A stretch of DNA of 64,000 bases from HXMU1420-2 sp017643305. Lineage in GTDB: Bacteria; Pseudomonadota; Alphaproteobacteria; Rhodobacterales; Rhodobacteraceae. The position numbers and the translations under genes were made by a program. Below the pieces are notes generated by a model. The model saw only the letters and a program-made list of their open reading frames with translations. It did not search any database and was not told the origin of the DNA. Location: NCBI GenBank assembly GCA_965217135.1, contig OZ244249.1, positions 62,001 through 126,000 of the forward strand, in the 5' to 3' direction. Position 1 is the first letter of the stretch; every line of letters begins with the position of its first letter. Positions 51,584 to 60,173 of the stretch are shown in pieces.

Positions 51584-52395
51584 GACCGGGCCACCCGAAG
51601 GCGCGGATCCAACCAGTCCCGCAGCCCGTCGCCAAACAGGTTCAGCCCCAAAACGATCAGGATGATCGCCAGACCGGGGAAAATCGCCAGATGAGGAGCA
51701 AGTATTACCAGCGTCTGCGCATCGGCCAGCATCCGGCCCAACGACGGCACCGGCGGCTGCACCCCAAGCCCCACAAAGGACAACGCAGCTTCCACCTGGA
51801 TCCCCAGTGCGAACTGGATCGTCCCTTGCACGATCAAAAGGTTCACGATGTTGGGCAGGATATGTTCAAAGCTGATGCGGATGGACGATTTGCCAGCCAC
51901 CCGCGCCGCCATGATGAATTCGCGTTCCCACAAGCTCAACGCGCCACCCCGCACGGTCCTGGCAAAGACGGGGATGTTGAAAATGCCAAATGCGATGATT
52001 GCGTTCAGTGCAGACGGTCCAAACACCGCCGTGATCAGGATGGCCATGGCCAGCAGCGGAAAGGCGAAGACCACATCATTGCCGCGCATGATCAGTTCGT
52101 CCAGCCAGCTGCCCTTGCGTGCAGCGGCCAGCAACCCCAGCGGAATGCCAAAGGCCAGCCCGATGGCAACTGCCAGCAGAGCCACACCCAGCGACGTTCG
52201 CGCGCCCGCCATGATCATGCTCAGAATATCGCGACCGAAATGGTCCGTGCCTAGAAGGTTCTGCGCATCTGGCGTGTGCAGCTTGTTCGGGATGTCCAGC
52301 AGCGCGACTTCATAGGGTGTCCAGACCAGCGACAACAGCGCCCCGGAAATCATCAGCGCGCTCAGCCCGCCCCCAAGGATCATGTTGCGGTTCAT
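51580..52395 (-). CDS. Peptide-type ABC transporter permease (DppC-like)
   Basis: A 271-residue inner-membrane permease; ATG 52395 overlaps the stop of the upstream permease. About six helices are visible, with the OppC_N-like start and the Dpp-type HxLGTDHFGRD stretch near residue 45. The EAA loop that contacts the ATPase is in AARVAGKSSIRISFEHILPNI near residues 165-185. It forms the channel together with the DppB-like protein. Confidence 0.93.
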   Translation of the reverse strand: MNRNMILGGGLSALMISGALLSLVWTPYEVALLDIPNKLHTPDAQNLLGTDHFGRDILSMIMAGARTSLGVALLAVAIGLAFGIPLGLLAAARKGSWLDELIMRGNDVVFAFPLLAMAILITAVFGPSALNAIIAFGIFNIPVFARTVRGGALSLWEREFIMAARVAGKSSIRISFEHILPNIVNLLIVQGTIQFALGIQVEAALSFVGLGVQPPVPSLGRMLADAQTLVILAPHLAIFPGLAIILIVLGLNLFGDGLRDWLDPRLRVARS

Positions 52396-53339
52396 TCCCG
52401 GGACCTCAGCCTTGGGTCCACGGCCGCATAGGCAAGATCGACCAGAAAATTCACCACGATTACGGAAAACACCAGCAACATCACCACACTTTCCACGACG
52501 ATCAGATCGCGGGCATTGATGGACTGGAAAATCAGCCGCCCCAGCCCCGGCAGGTAGAACACCTGCTCGACGATGATCGCACCGGCCAGCAGAAACGCGA
52601 TCTGCAGGCCGATGATCGTCAACACCGGGATAAACGCATTGCGCACTCCATGCCGCCACACAGCCTGCCGATGAGTCAGCCCTTTGGCGCGGGCTGTTCG
52701 CATGAAATCTTCGCCCAGAACGTCCAACAGCGACGACCGCATCACCCGCGCCAGGATGGCGGCCTGCGGCAGTGCCAGGCAGATCGCGGGCAGCGTCAGC
52801 GCGTGCAGACATACCCAGAACCCTTTGTCCCAGCCCGGAAACCCGCCCGCCCCGAACCAGCGCAGCTTGATGGCAAACAGCAACACCAACATCATCGCGA
52901 ACCAGAAATTCGGCACCGCGACACCCAGTTGGGTCGCCCCCATCACCGCGATGTCACCACCTTTGCCCCGGCGCGTGGCGGCATAGATCCCGGCGGGTAT
53001 GCCGATCAGCACTGATAGAAGCAGACCAAAAATTGCCAGTGGCAAAGACACTTTCAATCGGTCTGCTACCATCTGCGCCACTGGCGTACGGTACGTGTAG
53101 GATGTACCAAAATCCCCGGTCAGCATGCCGCTAACCCAAGACAGGTAGCGCGACAGCTTGGTGCCATTCAGCCCCAGTTCTTCGCGCAGCGCGGCCACCG
53201 TATCTTCCTGCGCATTGATACCCAGCATGAAGGTCGCCGGATCGCCCGGCGCAATTTCGATCACAAAGAAAATGATCAGTGATGCCACCGCCAGACTGAG
53301 GACCAGCGACAGAAATCGTTTGAGCGCATAGCGAAGCAT
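52392..53339 (-). CDS. Peptide-type ABC transporter permease (DppB-like)
   Basis: A 315-residue permease with the DppB start (MLRYALKRFLSLVLSL), the conserved IAPGDPATFMLG segment near residue 30, six membrane helices, and the EAA loop in TARAKGLTHRQAVWRHGVRNA near 205-225. It precedes the DppC-like gene with a 4-base overlap. The substrate-binding protein gene that would normally lead this operon lies 2.7 kb away at 56007-57488 on the same strand, beyond an inserted block on the opposite strand. Confidence 0.94.
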   Translation of the reverse strand: MLRYALKRFLSLVLSLAVASLIIFFVIEIAPGDPATFMLGINAQEDTVAALREELGLNGTKLSRYLSWVSGMLTGDFGTSYTYRTPVAQMVADRLKVSLPLAIFGLLLSVLIGIPAGIYAATRRGKGGDIAVMGATQLGVAVPNFWFAMMLVLLFAIKLRWFGAGGFPGWDKGFWVCLHALTLPAICLALPQAAILARVMRSSLLDVLGEDFMRTARAKGLTHRQAVWRHGVRNAFIPVLTIIGLQIAFLLAGAIIVEQVFYLPGLGRLIFQSINARDLIVVESVVMLLVFSVIVVNFLVDLAYAAVDPRLRSRE

Positions 53340-53382
53340 GGCGGCACGTTAGGCCTGCCTCTGCGTAGGGTCCAGAGCACCC

Positions 53383-53409
53383 TGTCACAAACCGCTCCTC
53401 TGTTTCGTC
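53383..53409 (+). promoter_or_regulatory. ECF41-type sigma factor promoter
   Basis: TGTCACA (53383-53389) and CGTC (53406-53409) are separated by exactly 16 bases. This is the consensus -35/-10 pair known for the ECF41 sigma group. It lies 24 bases before the first gene of an operon whose third gene encodes an ECF41 sigma factor, so positive autoregulation is very likely. Confidence 0.8.
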
Positions 53410-53432
53410 TTACAGGAAACAGGAGTGAAAAT

Positions 53433-53822
53433 ATGGACAAATGGCTGTTGGGGCTGATCGGCGGGCTTCACCTGATCAACGGGGCGGCCATGTGGGCCGC
53501 GCCCGCGTTCTGGTACGCCCAGACGCCGGGGGTTGCGATGACCGGCCCGTTTAACGCGCATTTCGTCAAGGATATCGGGCTGATCTATCTGCTCAGCGGC
53601 GCGGCCCTGATTTTTGGCTACCTGCGCAGCGACCCCACTGCATTGGTCTTGGGCGCCGCCTGGCCCGCGATGCACGCGGCCTTCCATTTCTGGATGTGGC
53701 TGGCGCGCGGCATGCCGGTGGATGGCGTGGCCATCGTCAATCTTTGCGGCATCCAGCTGCCTGCCTGGACCGCCCTGTTTATCGCCATTTGCTTTGTACA
53801 GAAAGGAAATGCAAAATGCTGA
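53433..53822 (+). CDS. Small four-helix membrane protein of the ECF41 operon
   Basis: A 129-residue hydrophobic protein with about four transmembrane helices (residues 5-22, 45-62, 68-90, 105-123), a pattern like DoxX/DUF4345-type small membrane proteins, though I cannot assign a family firmly. CAGGAG lies 7 bases before ATG. It is the first gene after an ECF41-type promoter and overlaps the next gene by 7 bases, so it belongs to the sigma factor's regulon. Its role is unknown. Confidence 0.75.
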   Translation: MDKWLLGLIGGLHLINGAAMWAAPAFWYAQTPGVAMTGPFNAHFVKDIGLIYLLSGAALIFGYLRSDPTALVLGAAWPAMHAAFHFWMWLARGMPVDGVAIVNLCGIQLPAWTALFIAICFVQKGNAKC

Positions 53823-54361
53823 AACGGATACTGGAACGCGGCGCACGTGCCTTTGGCCGGACCTATGATTATGACGTGTCTTACATGCTGGACGTGATCG
53901 AAACCTCCACCAGCGCGGGGCTGCGACTGACGCTGTTTCCCAAGCTCGTCGGGTATCGCGGGCCCAAACCCGGGCAGGGGGTGGTCGCCGGTGCAACGCT
54001 GGCATCGACTGTCGACGGCGATTGCGGGCCATGCGCCCAACTGGTCGTAGATATGCTGCTGCAGGCCGATGTGCCTGCCGCAGCGCTGCAGGCCTGTATC
54101 GACGGGCGGGCACAGGACGCAGGCGACATCGGGCTGGGCTTTCGTTTTGCGATGGCTGCAATCACCGCCGCACCTGATACCGATGCGCTGGCCGATGAAA
54201 TTACCCACCGCTTTGGACGCAAAACACTGGTCGCGGCCAGCTATGGCGCGGCGGCTGGCCGGTTCTACCCGGTGTTCAAACGCGGGCTGGGCCATGGCGC
54301 CACCTGCCAAAGGCTGCGTTTTGCCGGTGTGGGGGACGTGCTAGTCAACGCGCATGGATAA
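53816..54361 (+). CDS. Carboxymuconolactone decarboxylase/AhpD-like protein
   Basis: A 181-residue mainly helical protein. I use ATG 53816, which has AAAGGA 8 bases upstream and overlaps the previous gene. The redox motif DGDCGPCAQL holds Cys70 and Cys73, the CxxC of AhpD-like peroxidase partners. ECF41 sigma genes are typically neighboured by such carboxymuconolactone-decarboxylase-family genes, so this is the probable target or signal partner. Whether it is an oxidoreductase or decarboxylase is not known. It overlaps the sigma gene by 8 bases. Confidence 0.82.
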   Translation: MLKRILERGARAFGRTYDYDVSYMLDVIETSTSAGLRLTLFPKLVGYRGPKPGQGVVAGATLASTVDGDCGPCAQLVVDMLLQADVPAAALQACIDGRAQDAGDIGLGFRFAMAAITAAPDTDALADEITHRFGRKTLVAASYGAAAGRFYPVFKRGLGHGATCQRLRFAGVGDVLVNAHG

Positions 54362-55241
54362 CACCGCGATCTTCCAGGCCGAACGCCCGCGCCTGATCTC
54401 CCTCTGCTACCGCATGCTGGGGGAACGGGCGGCGGCCGAAGACGCCGTGCAGGACACCTACCTGCGCTGGGCGCAGGCCGACTATGCCGCCATTGCTGAC
54501 CCTGCCGCATGGCTGACCCGGGTGGCCACGCGCATCGCGATTGATGCGCTGCGGTCGGCCCGGGCCCGGCGGGAAACCTATGTCGGTCCATGGCTGCCGG
54601 AACCTTTGGTGGTGACCGCCGATCAACCGGTCGAACAGGACTACCTCCTGGCGCAGGACTGCAACCTGGCCCTGCTCTGGGCGATGGAGCGGCTGGACGC
54701 CACCGAACGTGCGGCCCTGATCCTGCGCGACGTGTTCGATGCCGACTATAGCGACCTTGCCGAAACGCTGGACAAATCCGAAGCCGCCTGCCGCCAACTG
54801 GTCAGCCGCGCCCGCCGCCGTGTCCAGGATGCCGGGCCAAGGTTCGAAGCGCCTGCCGCGCAAGTGTCTGACCTGATCGCCCGGTTTTTTGCCGCCGCCG
54901 CCACGCAGGATTTCGACCGGGTCAAATCCCTGCTGTCCCCGCAGGTGGTTGCCCTGTCCGATGGCGGGGCCAAGGTCCGCGCCGCGCGGCGTCCGCTGAA
55001 CGGCCCTATGGAGATCGCACCGGTGATGGTCGCGATCACCTCAAAATACGGCACCGCAGACGGGCAGCGCTATGTGCCCTGCCACAGCAACGGCGCGCCC
55101 GCGCTTCTGCATCTGGAGGGCGGTAAACCGCAGTCGGTCATCACGCTTATGCCGGATGCCAACGGTCAGATCGGCTGGATCTACATGATGCGCGCCCCGG
55201 CCAAGCTGCGCGGCATCACCGGGCAGACCGCGCTGGCCTAG
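54354..55241 (+). CDS. ECF41-family RNA polymerase sigma factor with fused SnoaL-like domain
   Basis: A 295-residue sigma factor. Region 2 spans residues 5-75 (LISLCYRMLGERAAAEDAVQ) and region 4 about 100-160. ECF41 hallmarks are the WLPEP linker motif at 80-84 and a C-terminal SnoaL/NTF2-like domain from 170 on, with DGGAK at 203-207 in place of the usual DGGGK and APAKL near 281-285 in place of NPDKL. The fused domain replaces a separate anti-sigma factor and modulates activity; no anti-sigma gene is present. An exact ECF41 promoter precedes the operon. It ends within CTAG, sharing bases with the stop of the convergent gene. Confidence 0.92.
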   Translation: MDNTAIFQAERPRLISLCYRMLGERAAAEDAVQDTYLRWAQADYAAIADPAAWLTRVATRIAIDALRSARARRETYVGPWLPEPLVVTADQPVEQDYLLAQDCNLALLWAMERLDATERAALILRDVFDADYSDLAETLDKSEAACRQLVSRARRRVQDAGPRFEAPAAQVSDLIARFFAAAATQDFDRVKSLLSPQVVALSDGGAKVRAARRPLNGPMEIAPVMVAITSKYGTADGQRYVPCHSNGAPALLHLEGGKPQSVITLMPDANGQIGWIYMMRAPAKLRGITGQTALA

Positions 55242-55945
55242 ATCTCAACAGGTTTCCCGATATTCGGCCGCTTCAACGCGTAACTCAGGATTTCATCGTC
55301 CACATGCGGCGGGAAGGTCTGGGTGAAGCTTTCGTAGATCGATACATCCACGTCGATCTGCGTGATCCACCATTTTTCCCGCGGCAGCGCGACATGGGCG
55401 ATGCCCTGTTCAAAACTCCACTTCGCCAACCGCACATCCACGAATTTCAGACTGCCCTGCATGTAATCCAGCGGCGGCATGTCCTGTGGGCGCAGGATGG
55501 CAGAGTTTGTGGCAATCTGGTCGGTGTAGAGAAACCGCGCCTGCGGGGTGCGGAAATGTTTGACATTCCGCGTATAAGGGCGCGGCGCGTCTGGCTCCTT
55601 GGCTGGTAGGTAGTTGGAGGAATGATAGCCCGCCACAACCCGGCCCTGCAGCGTTTCAAACCGCGCCATGGTGGTGGTCACAAAGTCTTCCGGATAATTC
55701 AGATCATCATCTAGCAGCAGGATCGCATCCGCCTCAGACGGGTTAAAAACGAACTTGCCGACATCTTTGTAATCTTCGTCGGGCAGATGCGGGTACACAT
55801 TGTCAAAATCCCGCAGCCAGGTCGGCACGCTTTCATGTTCGTTTAGCACCAGATTGACCCGATCCACCTGCGCAGAAATCACTGGCAGCGACTGGCGCAG
55901 TTGCCTAGCGCGCGCGGGATAGGTCGCCAGATTTGCAACGATCAT
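55238..55945 (-). CDS. GT-A fold glycosyltransferase-like protein
   Basis: A 235-residue protein beginning MIVANLATYPARARQLRQSLPV, a GT2-like N terminus. LLLDDDLNYPEDFV near residues 76-89 supplies an Asp-rich metal site of the DxD type, and EKWWITQID near 195 may be part of the acceptor side. There are no membrane segments. It stands outside the main polysaccharide cluster and converges on the ECF41 operon with a 4-base overlap. Donor and acceptor are unknown. A strong terminator separates it from the upstream binding-protein gene. Confidence 0.75.
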   Translation of the reverse strand: MIVANLATYPARARQLRQSLPVISAQVDRVNLVLNEHESVPTWLRDFDNVYPHLPDEDYKDVGKFVFNPSEADAILLLDDDLNYPEDFVTTTMARFETLQGRVVAGYHSSNYLPAKEPDAPRPYTRNVKHFRTPQARFLYTDQIATNSAILRPQDMPPLDYMQGSLKFVDVRLAKWSFEQGIAHVALPREKWWITQIDVDVSIYESFTQTFPPHVDDEILSYALKRPNIGKPVEI

Positions 55946-55956
55946 GCGGATGCTCC

Positions 55957-55987
55957 AAAAAACAGGCCCCGTGTGCTGGGGCCTGTT
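55957..55987 (-). terminator. Strong Rho-independent terminator after the substrate-binding protein gene
   Basis: On the minus strand a perfect 10-base stem (AACAGGCCCC/GGGGCCTGTT) with a 7-base loop is followed by a T-run, 19 bases beyond the stop of the binding-protein gene. It isolates that gene from everything downstream. Confidence 0.88.
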
Positions 55988-56006
55988 TCGTGTGTGTGGG
56001 ACCAGA

Positions 56007-57488
56007 TCACTTGGACCAGCTGATGCCGGTCAGATCGTTTGCCGCTGTCGGCGCATTGGCCCACAGCCCTTCAATCCCAGCTTTGGCCACGGTCAGCGCG
56101 GCCAGCTGGAACAGGTAACCGTTCACGTAATCATCTGCGATGATCTGCTGCGCCTGACCCATCATCTCCGTCCGCATGGCCGGATCGGTGGTGGCGTTCA
56201 GCTTGGTCATCAGCGCCTGGAAATCCGGGTTGTCGTACTGGAAATAGTAATCTGGACGGGCATAGATCCCGATATCCATCGGCTCTGTATGGCTGACAAT
56301 GGTCAGTCCATAGTTCTTGCCGCGGAACACGGTTTCCAGCCACTGCGCCCATTCCACATTGGTGATCTCGGCGCGGATGCCAACAGCAGCCAGCTGCGCG
56401 GCAATAATCTCACCACCGCGCCGTGCATAGGACGGTGGCGGCAGGTGCAGCGTGGTCGCAAACCCGTCTGGAAAACCTGCTTCAGCCAGCAACGCCTTGG
56501 CCATTTCCGGATCATAGGCCGACTGACCAGTCAGATCGACATAGGCTGGGTTATGCGGCGCAAAATGCGTGCCAATTGGCGTGCCATACCCGAACATTGC
56601 ACCGTCAATAATTGCCTGCCTGTCAATGGCATGGGCCAGCGCCTCGCGCACCTTCACATTGTCGAAGGGAGGCATCTTGTTGTTGGTCGACAGAATGGTT
56701 TCACCTTCGGTCGACCCAACCAGCACCTGGAACCGAGGGTCCGCTTCAAACTGCGGCAGGTTTTCTGGTGCGGGGAAACCGGCGAACACGTCAACGTCTT
56801 CCGCCATCATCGCTGCAAAGGCCGCTGTCGGGTCGGAAATGAATTTGAACGTTGCGCTTGCCAGCGCCGGGGCATCGCCCCAATAGGCGTCGTTGCGGGT
56901 CAGATCAATCCGGTCGCCCTGCACCCAGTTGGTGAAGGTATAGGCCCCTGTGCCCACCGGGTTGGTCTTTATGTTCTCGATGCTTTCAGGCGCCACGATC
57001 ACTGCGTCACCCCATGCCAGGTTGAACAGCAGATTGCCGTTCGGCTCGCTCAGCGTCAGCTTGACCGTCAGCGGGTCAACCACATCCACCGATGCGATGG
57101 CCGAAAACAGCGCCTTCTGCGCGTTGGTCGAATCCTCTGCACGCGCGCGGTCCAGGCTGAATTTTACGTCCTCGGCGTCCATGGTAGACCCGTCGTGGAA
57201 GGTCACCCCGTCATGCAACTTGAACGTATAGGTCAGGCCATCATCCGAAATGTCCCAGCTTGCTGCCAGTCCTGGCACGACCGACCCGTCACCCATGAAC
57301 CGCGTCAGCCCTTCGAAAATGTTGGTGTAAACAACCGAATCAATCGCCTGCGCCGCAGCCGAGGTCGGATCCAGATGCGGTGGCTCCAGCTGCATGGCAA
57401 TCGTGATGTTGTCCTGCGCTTGCGCCACGCTGAGACCGGCGCACAACGCCACGGCACTGACGCCGAGCATTTTGGTCAAGTGTTTCAT
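56007..57488 (-). CDS. Peptide-type ABC transporter substrate-binding protein (SBP_bac_5)
   Basis: A 493-residue periplasmic binding protein with a signal peptide (cleavage near AQAQ, residues 23-25) and AGGAG 7 bases upstream of ATG. It has the family-5 landmarks DPTSAAAQAIDSVVYTNIFEGLTRF near residues 41-65, TYTFKLHDGVTFHDGSTMDAEDV near 90-112, and the VREALAHAIDRQAIIDG helix near 275-292. It captures dipeptides, oligopeptides or other solutes and delivers them to the DppB/DppC-like permeases, encoded 2.7 kb downstream on the same strand with foreign genes between. There is no lipobox. Confidence 0.93.
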   Translation of the reverse strand: MKHLTKMLGVSAVALCAGLSVAQAQDNITIAMQLEPPHLDPTSAAAQAIDSVVYTNIFEGLTRFMGDGSVVPGLAASWDISDDGLTYTFKLHDGVTFHDGSTMDAEDVKFSLDRARAEDSTNAQKALFSAIASVDVVDPLTVKLTLSEPNGNLLFNLAWGDAVIVAPESIENIKTNPVGTGAYTFTNWVQGDRIDLTRNDAYWGDAPALASATFKFISDPTAAFAAMMAEDVDVFAGFPAPENLPQFEADPRFQVLVGSTEGETILSTNNKMPPFDNVKVREALAHAIDRQAIIDGAMFGYGTPIGTHFAPHNPAYVDLTGQSAYDPEMAKALLAEAGFPDGFATTLHLPPPSYARRGGEIIAAQLAAVGIRAEITNVEWAQWLETVFRGKNYGLTIVSHTEPMDIGIYARPDYYFQYDNPDFQALMTKLNATTDPAMRTEMMGQAQQIIADDYVNGYLFQLAALTVAKAGIEGLWANAPTAANDLTGISWSK

Positions 57489-57759
57489 TGAAGCTCTCCT
57501 ATGGAAGGTCCGCTGTCGGCCCGGTCACCGGGCTCTGATCATGACCACAGTTTTGGCTGAGATTCACGGGCATACAAGCCCAAACCGGCCCAAGGCACTC
57601 CGTCCGCCACCTGCAGGTCGAATCGAAAACTATGCGCTGGGGACTTGCCGCCCCGAAGCTTGGTACGGATTCGTGTCCATTGGCGGCGCCCTCAAGGCTT
57701 TAACCCTGGCCGGAAACTCGCATACTGCACGCAGCAAGATCAGCATTCGGAGCCGAACT

Positions 57760-58185
57760 ATGAAACATCTGACAATTGCAGCCCTTATCGGCCTTCTGGC
57801 TGGTCCGGTTCTGGCCGATGGGGCCGGTGATGCAGACAAGGGCAAGAAAGCCTTCAACAAATGCAAATCCTGCCATGCCGTGACCGACGCGGATGGCAAC
57901 AAGATCGTCAAGGGGGGCAAGACTGGCCCGAACCTATATGGCGTTGCCGGCCGTGCGATCGCATCGGCAGATTACAAATACGGCAAATCCCTGAGCGCCG
58001 TTGGTGAAACCGGTGCAGTTTGGGACCTGGCAAGCTTTTCGGCCTATGTCGCTGACCCCAAAGGGTGGTTGCAGGAAACACTGGATGACACGGCGGCCAA
58101 ATCGAAAATGTCCTTCAAGCTGAAAAAAGGCGCAGAAGACATTTATGCCTTTCTTGAAAGCGTAGGACCGGCACCGGCAGAATAA
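57760..58185 (+). CDS. Soluble c-type cytochrome (c2/c550 class)
   Basis: A 141-residue periplasmic cytochrome. ATG 57760 has GGAG 8 bases upstream and starts a clear signal peptide (cleavage after VLAD, about residue 19). The heme site is CKSCH with Cys35, Cys38 and His39, and the distal ligand is probably Met117 (KSKMSFKL). The length and the TGPNLYGVAGR stretch fit class I cytochromes of the c2/c550 type that carry electrons between the bc1 complex and terminal oxidases. The upstream 270 bases hold no other gene. A terminator follows. Confidence 0.93.
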   Translation: MKHLTIAALIGLLAGPVLADGAGDADKGKKAFNKCKSCHAVTDADGNKIVKGGKTGPNLYGVAGRAIASADYKYGKSLSAVGETGAVWDLASFSAYVADPKGWLQETLDDTAAKSKMSFKLKKGAEDIYAFLESVGPAPAE

Positions 58186-58220
58186 GCCGTCGCGTCCGAG
58201 TAAGGAACGCGTGAAAAATT

Positions 58221-58251
58221 GGGGCTGTGTTGGTACCACGCGGCCCTTTTT
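58221..58251 (+). terminator. Rho-independent terminator after the cytochrome gene
   Basis: A G+C-rich imperfect hairpin (GGGGCTGTG pairing with CGCGGCCC, one bulge and wobble pairs) is followed by TTTTT, 35 bases beyond the cytochrome stop. Its end touches the stop codon of the convergent peptidase gene. Confidence 0.7.
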
Positions 58252-59260
58252 ATTGGTTGAGCGACTGCCAGCTTGGCAGGATATCACCGGGCTCCGGGCG
58301 CGCCTCATACACTGCACGGGCGATGGCCCGGCTCAGGCATACCGCAGCCGCATGGCCGATCAACGCCAGCGCTCTTTCATCACCGGGCGTGCGCGCCTCG
58401 GTAGACGCAGCAAACACCAGATCGCCATCCGCAGGAGAATGCGCGGGTACGCAGGCCCGGGCAATACCGTCATGCGCGGCAACGGCCATGCGCTTGCACT
58501 GGGCTTTGGTCAGAGCTGCATCCGTGGCCACAATGGCGATTGTCGTATTTGTCCCGGCGTCTGGCGCAGGGCGCATGGCGGCGGCCTTCCGACTCTCTAA
58601 AACCCGACCCAGTCCGGATGACGGATCCGGCCCCGCGGCCCCGAACTCCCCATCAATTTCATAGGGCGCGGCCCAGAAATGCCGGTCGCCCGGCGTGGTC
58701 GCGCTGCCCATCGGGTTGGCAGCGACCAGCGCGCCAACCGTGGTCCCATCTGGCAAAACCAGCGAACTGGAGCCAAGCCCGCCCTTCAACATAGCTGTCA
58801 GCGCCCCGGTCCCGGCACCTTCGGTTCCGATCTCAAATTTGGACCCAACCGTGTCAAACGCGGCCCGACCCAGAGCGCGATAGGGGTTGTCACCCCAATC
58901 CTTCTGCCCGCCGTTGAGCAGATCGAAAATAATAGCACCGGGTACAATCGGAATAATCGCTCTGCCCGCCCGAAACCCGCGGCCCGCTGCGCGCAGGGCA
59001 TCCATCACGCCGGAACAGGCATCCAGCCCAAAGGCCGATCCGCCTGACAGCACCAGCGCATCCGCGGTGGCGACAGATTTGTCCGGCTCCAGCAGGTCGG
59101 TTTCCTTGGTCCCCGGCGCGCCCCCCATCACATGGACTGACGCCGCAAAAGGCTGTTCCGCTGTCAACACGGTCACGCCGGTGCGAATTTTATCATCCCG
59201 CGCATTGCCTACCAGCAGGCCCGGGACATCGGTAATCAGGTTCAGCGGACCGGGCTGCAT
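58250..59260 (-). CDS. P1 family peptidase (DmpA/L-aminopeptidase D-esterase-like)
   Basis: A 336-residue N-terminal-nucleophile-type protein. Family landmarks are NLITDVPGLLVGNA at residues 7-20, the LLSGGSAFGLDACSGVM helix near 70-86, GTEGAGTGALTAMLKGGLGSSS near 145-166 and VGALVAANPMGS near 175-186. Members self-cleave before a Ser or Thr to form two chains, as in the aminopeptidase DmpA. The substrate here is unknown. It converges on the cytochrome gene and its stop lies in the terminator's T-run. Confidence 0.88.
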   Translation of the reverse strand: MQPGPLNLITDVPGLLVGNARDDKIRTGVTVLTAEQPFAASVHVMGGAPGTKETDLLEPDKSVATADALVLSGGSAFGLDACSGVMDALRAAGRGFRAGRAIIPIVPGAIIFDLLNGGQKDWGDNPYRALGRAAFDTVGSKFEIGTEGAGTGALTAMLKGGLGSSSLVLPDGTTVGALVAANPMGSATTPGDRHFWAAPYEIDGEFGAAGPDPSSGLGRVLESRKAAAMRPAPDAGTNTTIAIVATDAALTKAQCKRMAVAAHDGIARACVPAHSPADGDLVFAASTEARTPGDERALALIGHAAAVCLSRAIARAVYEARPEPGDILPSWQSLNQ

Positions 59261-59315
59261 AGAGCTGTCTCTCAGTTGTTTAACTTGGGAGTGTTGTCAG
59301 GTCGGGTCCGGTGCC

Positions 59316-60062
59316 TCAGATGCACCGGCCGCCATCCACCTCCATCGCGACGCCCGTGACCATGCTGGCTTCTTCTGAGCACAGGAAACAGGCAGCATTC
59401 CCCATATCCTCCGGTGTGGAAAACCGGCCGATCGGAATGGTCGACAGGAACTTGGCGCGCATCTCCGGTGTGTCTTCGCCCATGAATGATGCCAGCAAAG
59501 GGGTTTCACCTGCCACTGGGCATAGCGCGTTCACCCGTACGCCGGCGGGGGCCAGTTCCACCGCCATGGCCTTGGTCGCCGTAATCATCCAACCCTTGGA
59601 GGCATTGTACCAGTTCAGGTTCGGGCGCGGTGATACACCAGCCGTGGACGCGATGTTCAGGATCGCACCTGTGCCGCGTGTCTTCATATGGGGAACCAGC
59701 CGTCGGGCGGTCAGGTAAACGGATTTCATGTTCACCGCGTTCACACGGTCAAATTCATCCTCTTCCACCTCTTCCATTGGTTTGGGCAGATGCGTGATGC
59801 CCGCATTATTGACCAGAATGTCAACCTGACCCAAAGTATCTATGGCTGCATCCGTCATGATCCCAACCGAACCGGCATCAGCGACATCGACCATCTGCGC
59901 AATCGTAGCGTTACCAATTTCATCGGCCATGGCTACGGCGGCATCCGCATTGATATCCGCGATCATCACCCGCGCGCCTTCGGCCACGAATTTTCGGACA
60001 ATCCCGGCGCCAAAACCCGATGCGCCGCCAGTTACGATTGCGGTTTTTCCGTTCAGTCTCAT
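59316..60062 (-). CDS. SDR family oxidoreductase
   Basis: A 248-residue classical short-chain dehydrogenase. The cofactor motif TGGASGFG is at 11-18, Asp37 after the second strand favours NAD(H), NNAGI is at 85-89, and the catalytic residues are Ser139, Tyr152 and Lys156. GGGAG lies 6 bases before ATG. It resembles glucose or 3-oxoacyl-ACP dehydrogenases, but the substrate cannot be fixed from sequence. It lies 55 bases upstream of the P1 peptidase gene on the same strand. Confidence 0.9.
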   Translation of the reverse strand: MRLNGKTAIVTGGASGFGAGIVRKFVAEGARVMIADINADAAVAMADEIGNATIAQMVDVADAGSVGIMTDAAIDTLGQVDILVNNAGITHLPKPMEEVEEDEFDRVNAVNMKSVYLTARRLVPHMKTRGTGAILNIASTAGVSPRPNLNWYNASKGWMITATKAMAVELAPAGVRVNALCPVAGETPLLASFMGEDTPEMRAKFLSTIPIGRFSTPEDMGNAACFLCSEEASMVTGVAMEVDGGRCI

Positions 60063-60173
60063 ATGCCGCTCCCTGCCGGTTCAGGAGGAGCCTAAGCGGG
60101 CAAACTGCGCCCCGCAAGAGCGCAAGGCGCCATCTGCAGCGCAAGAAAATTCATCAAATTTGCTTACGTGTTT

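Noticed and set aside
55944..57491. 515-codon plus-strand open frame opposite the substrate-binding protein gene
   Set aside because: It mirrors the whole binding-protein gene, has antisense-like composition and runs through a terminator hairpin.
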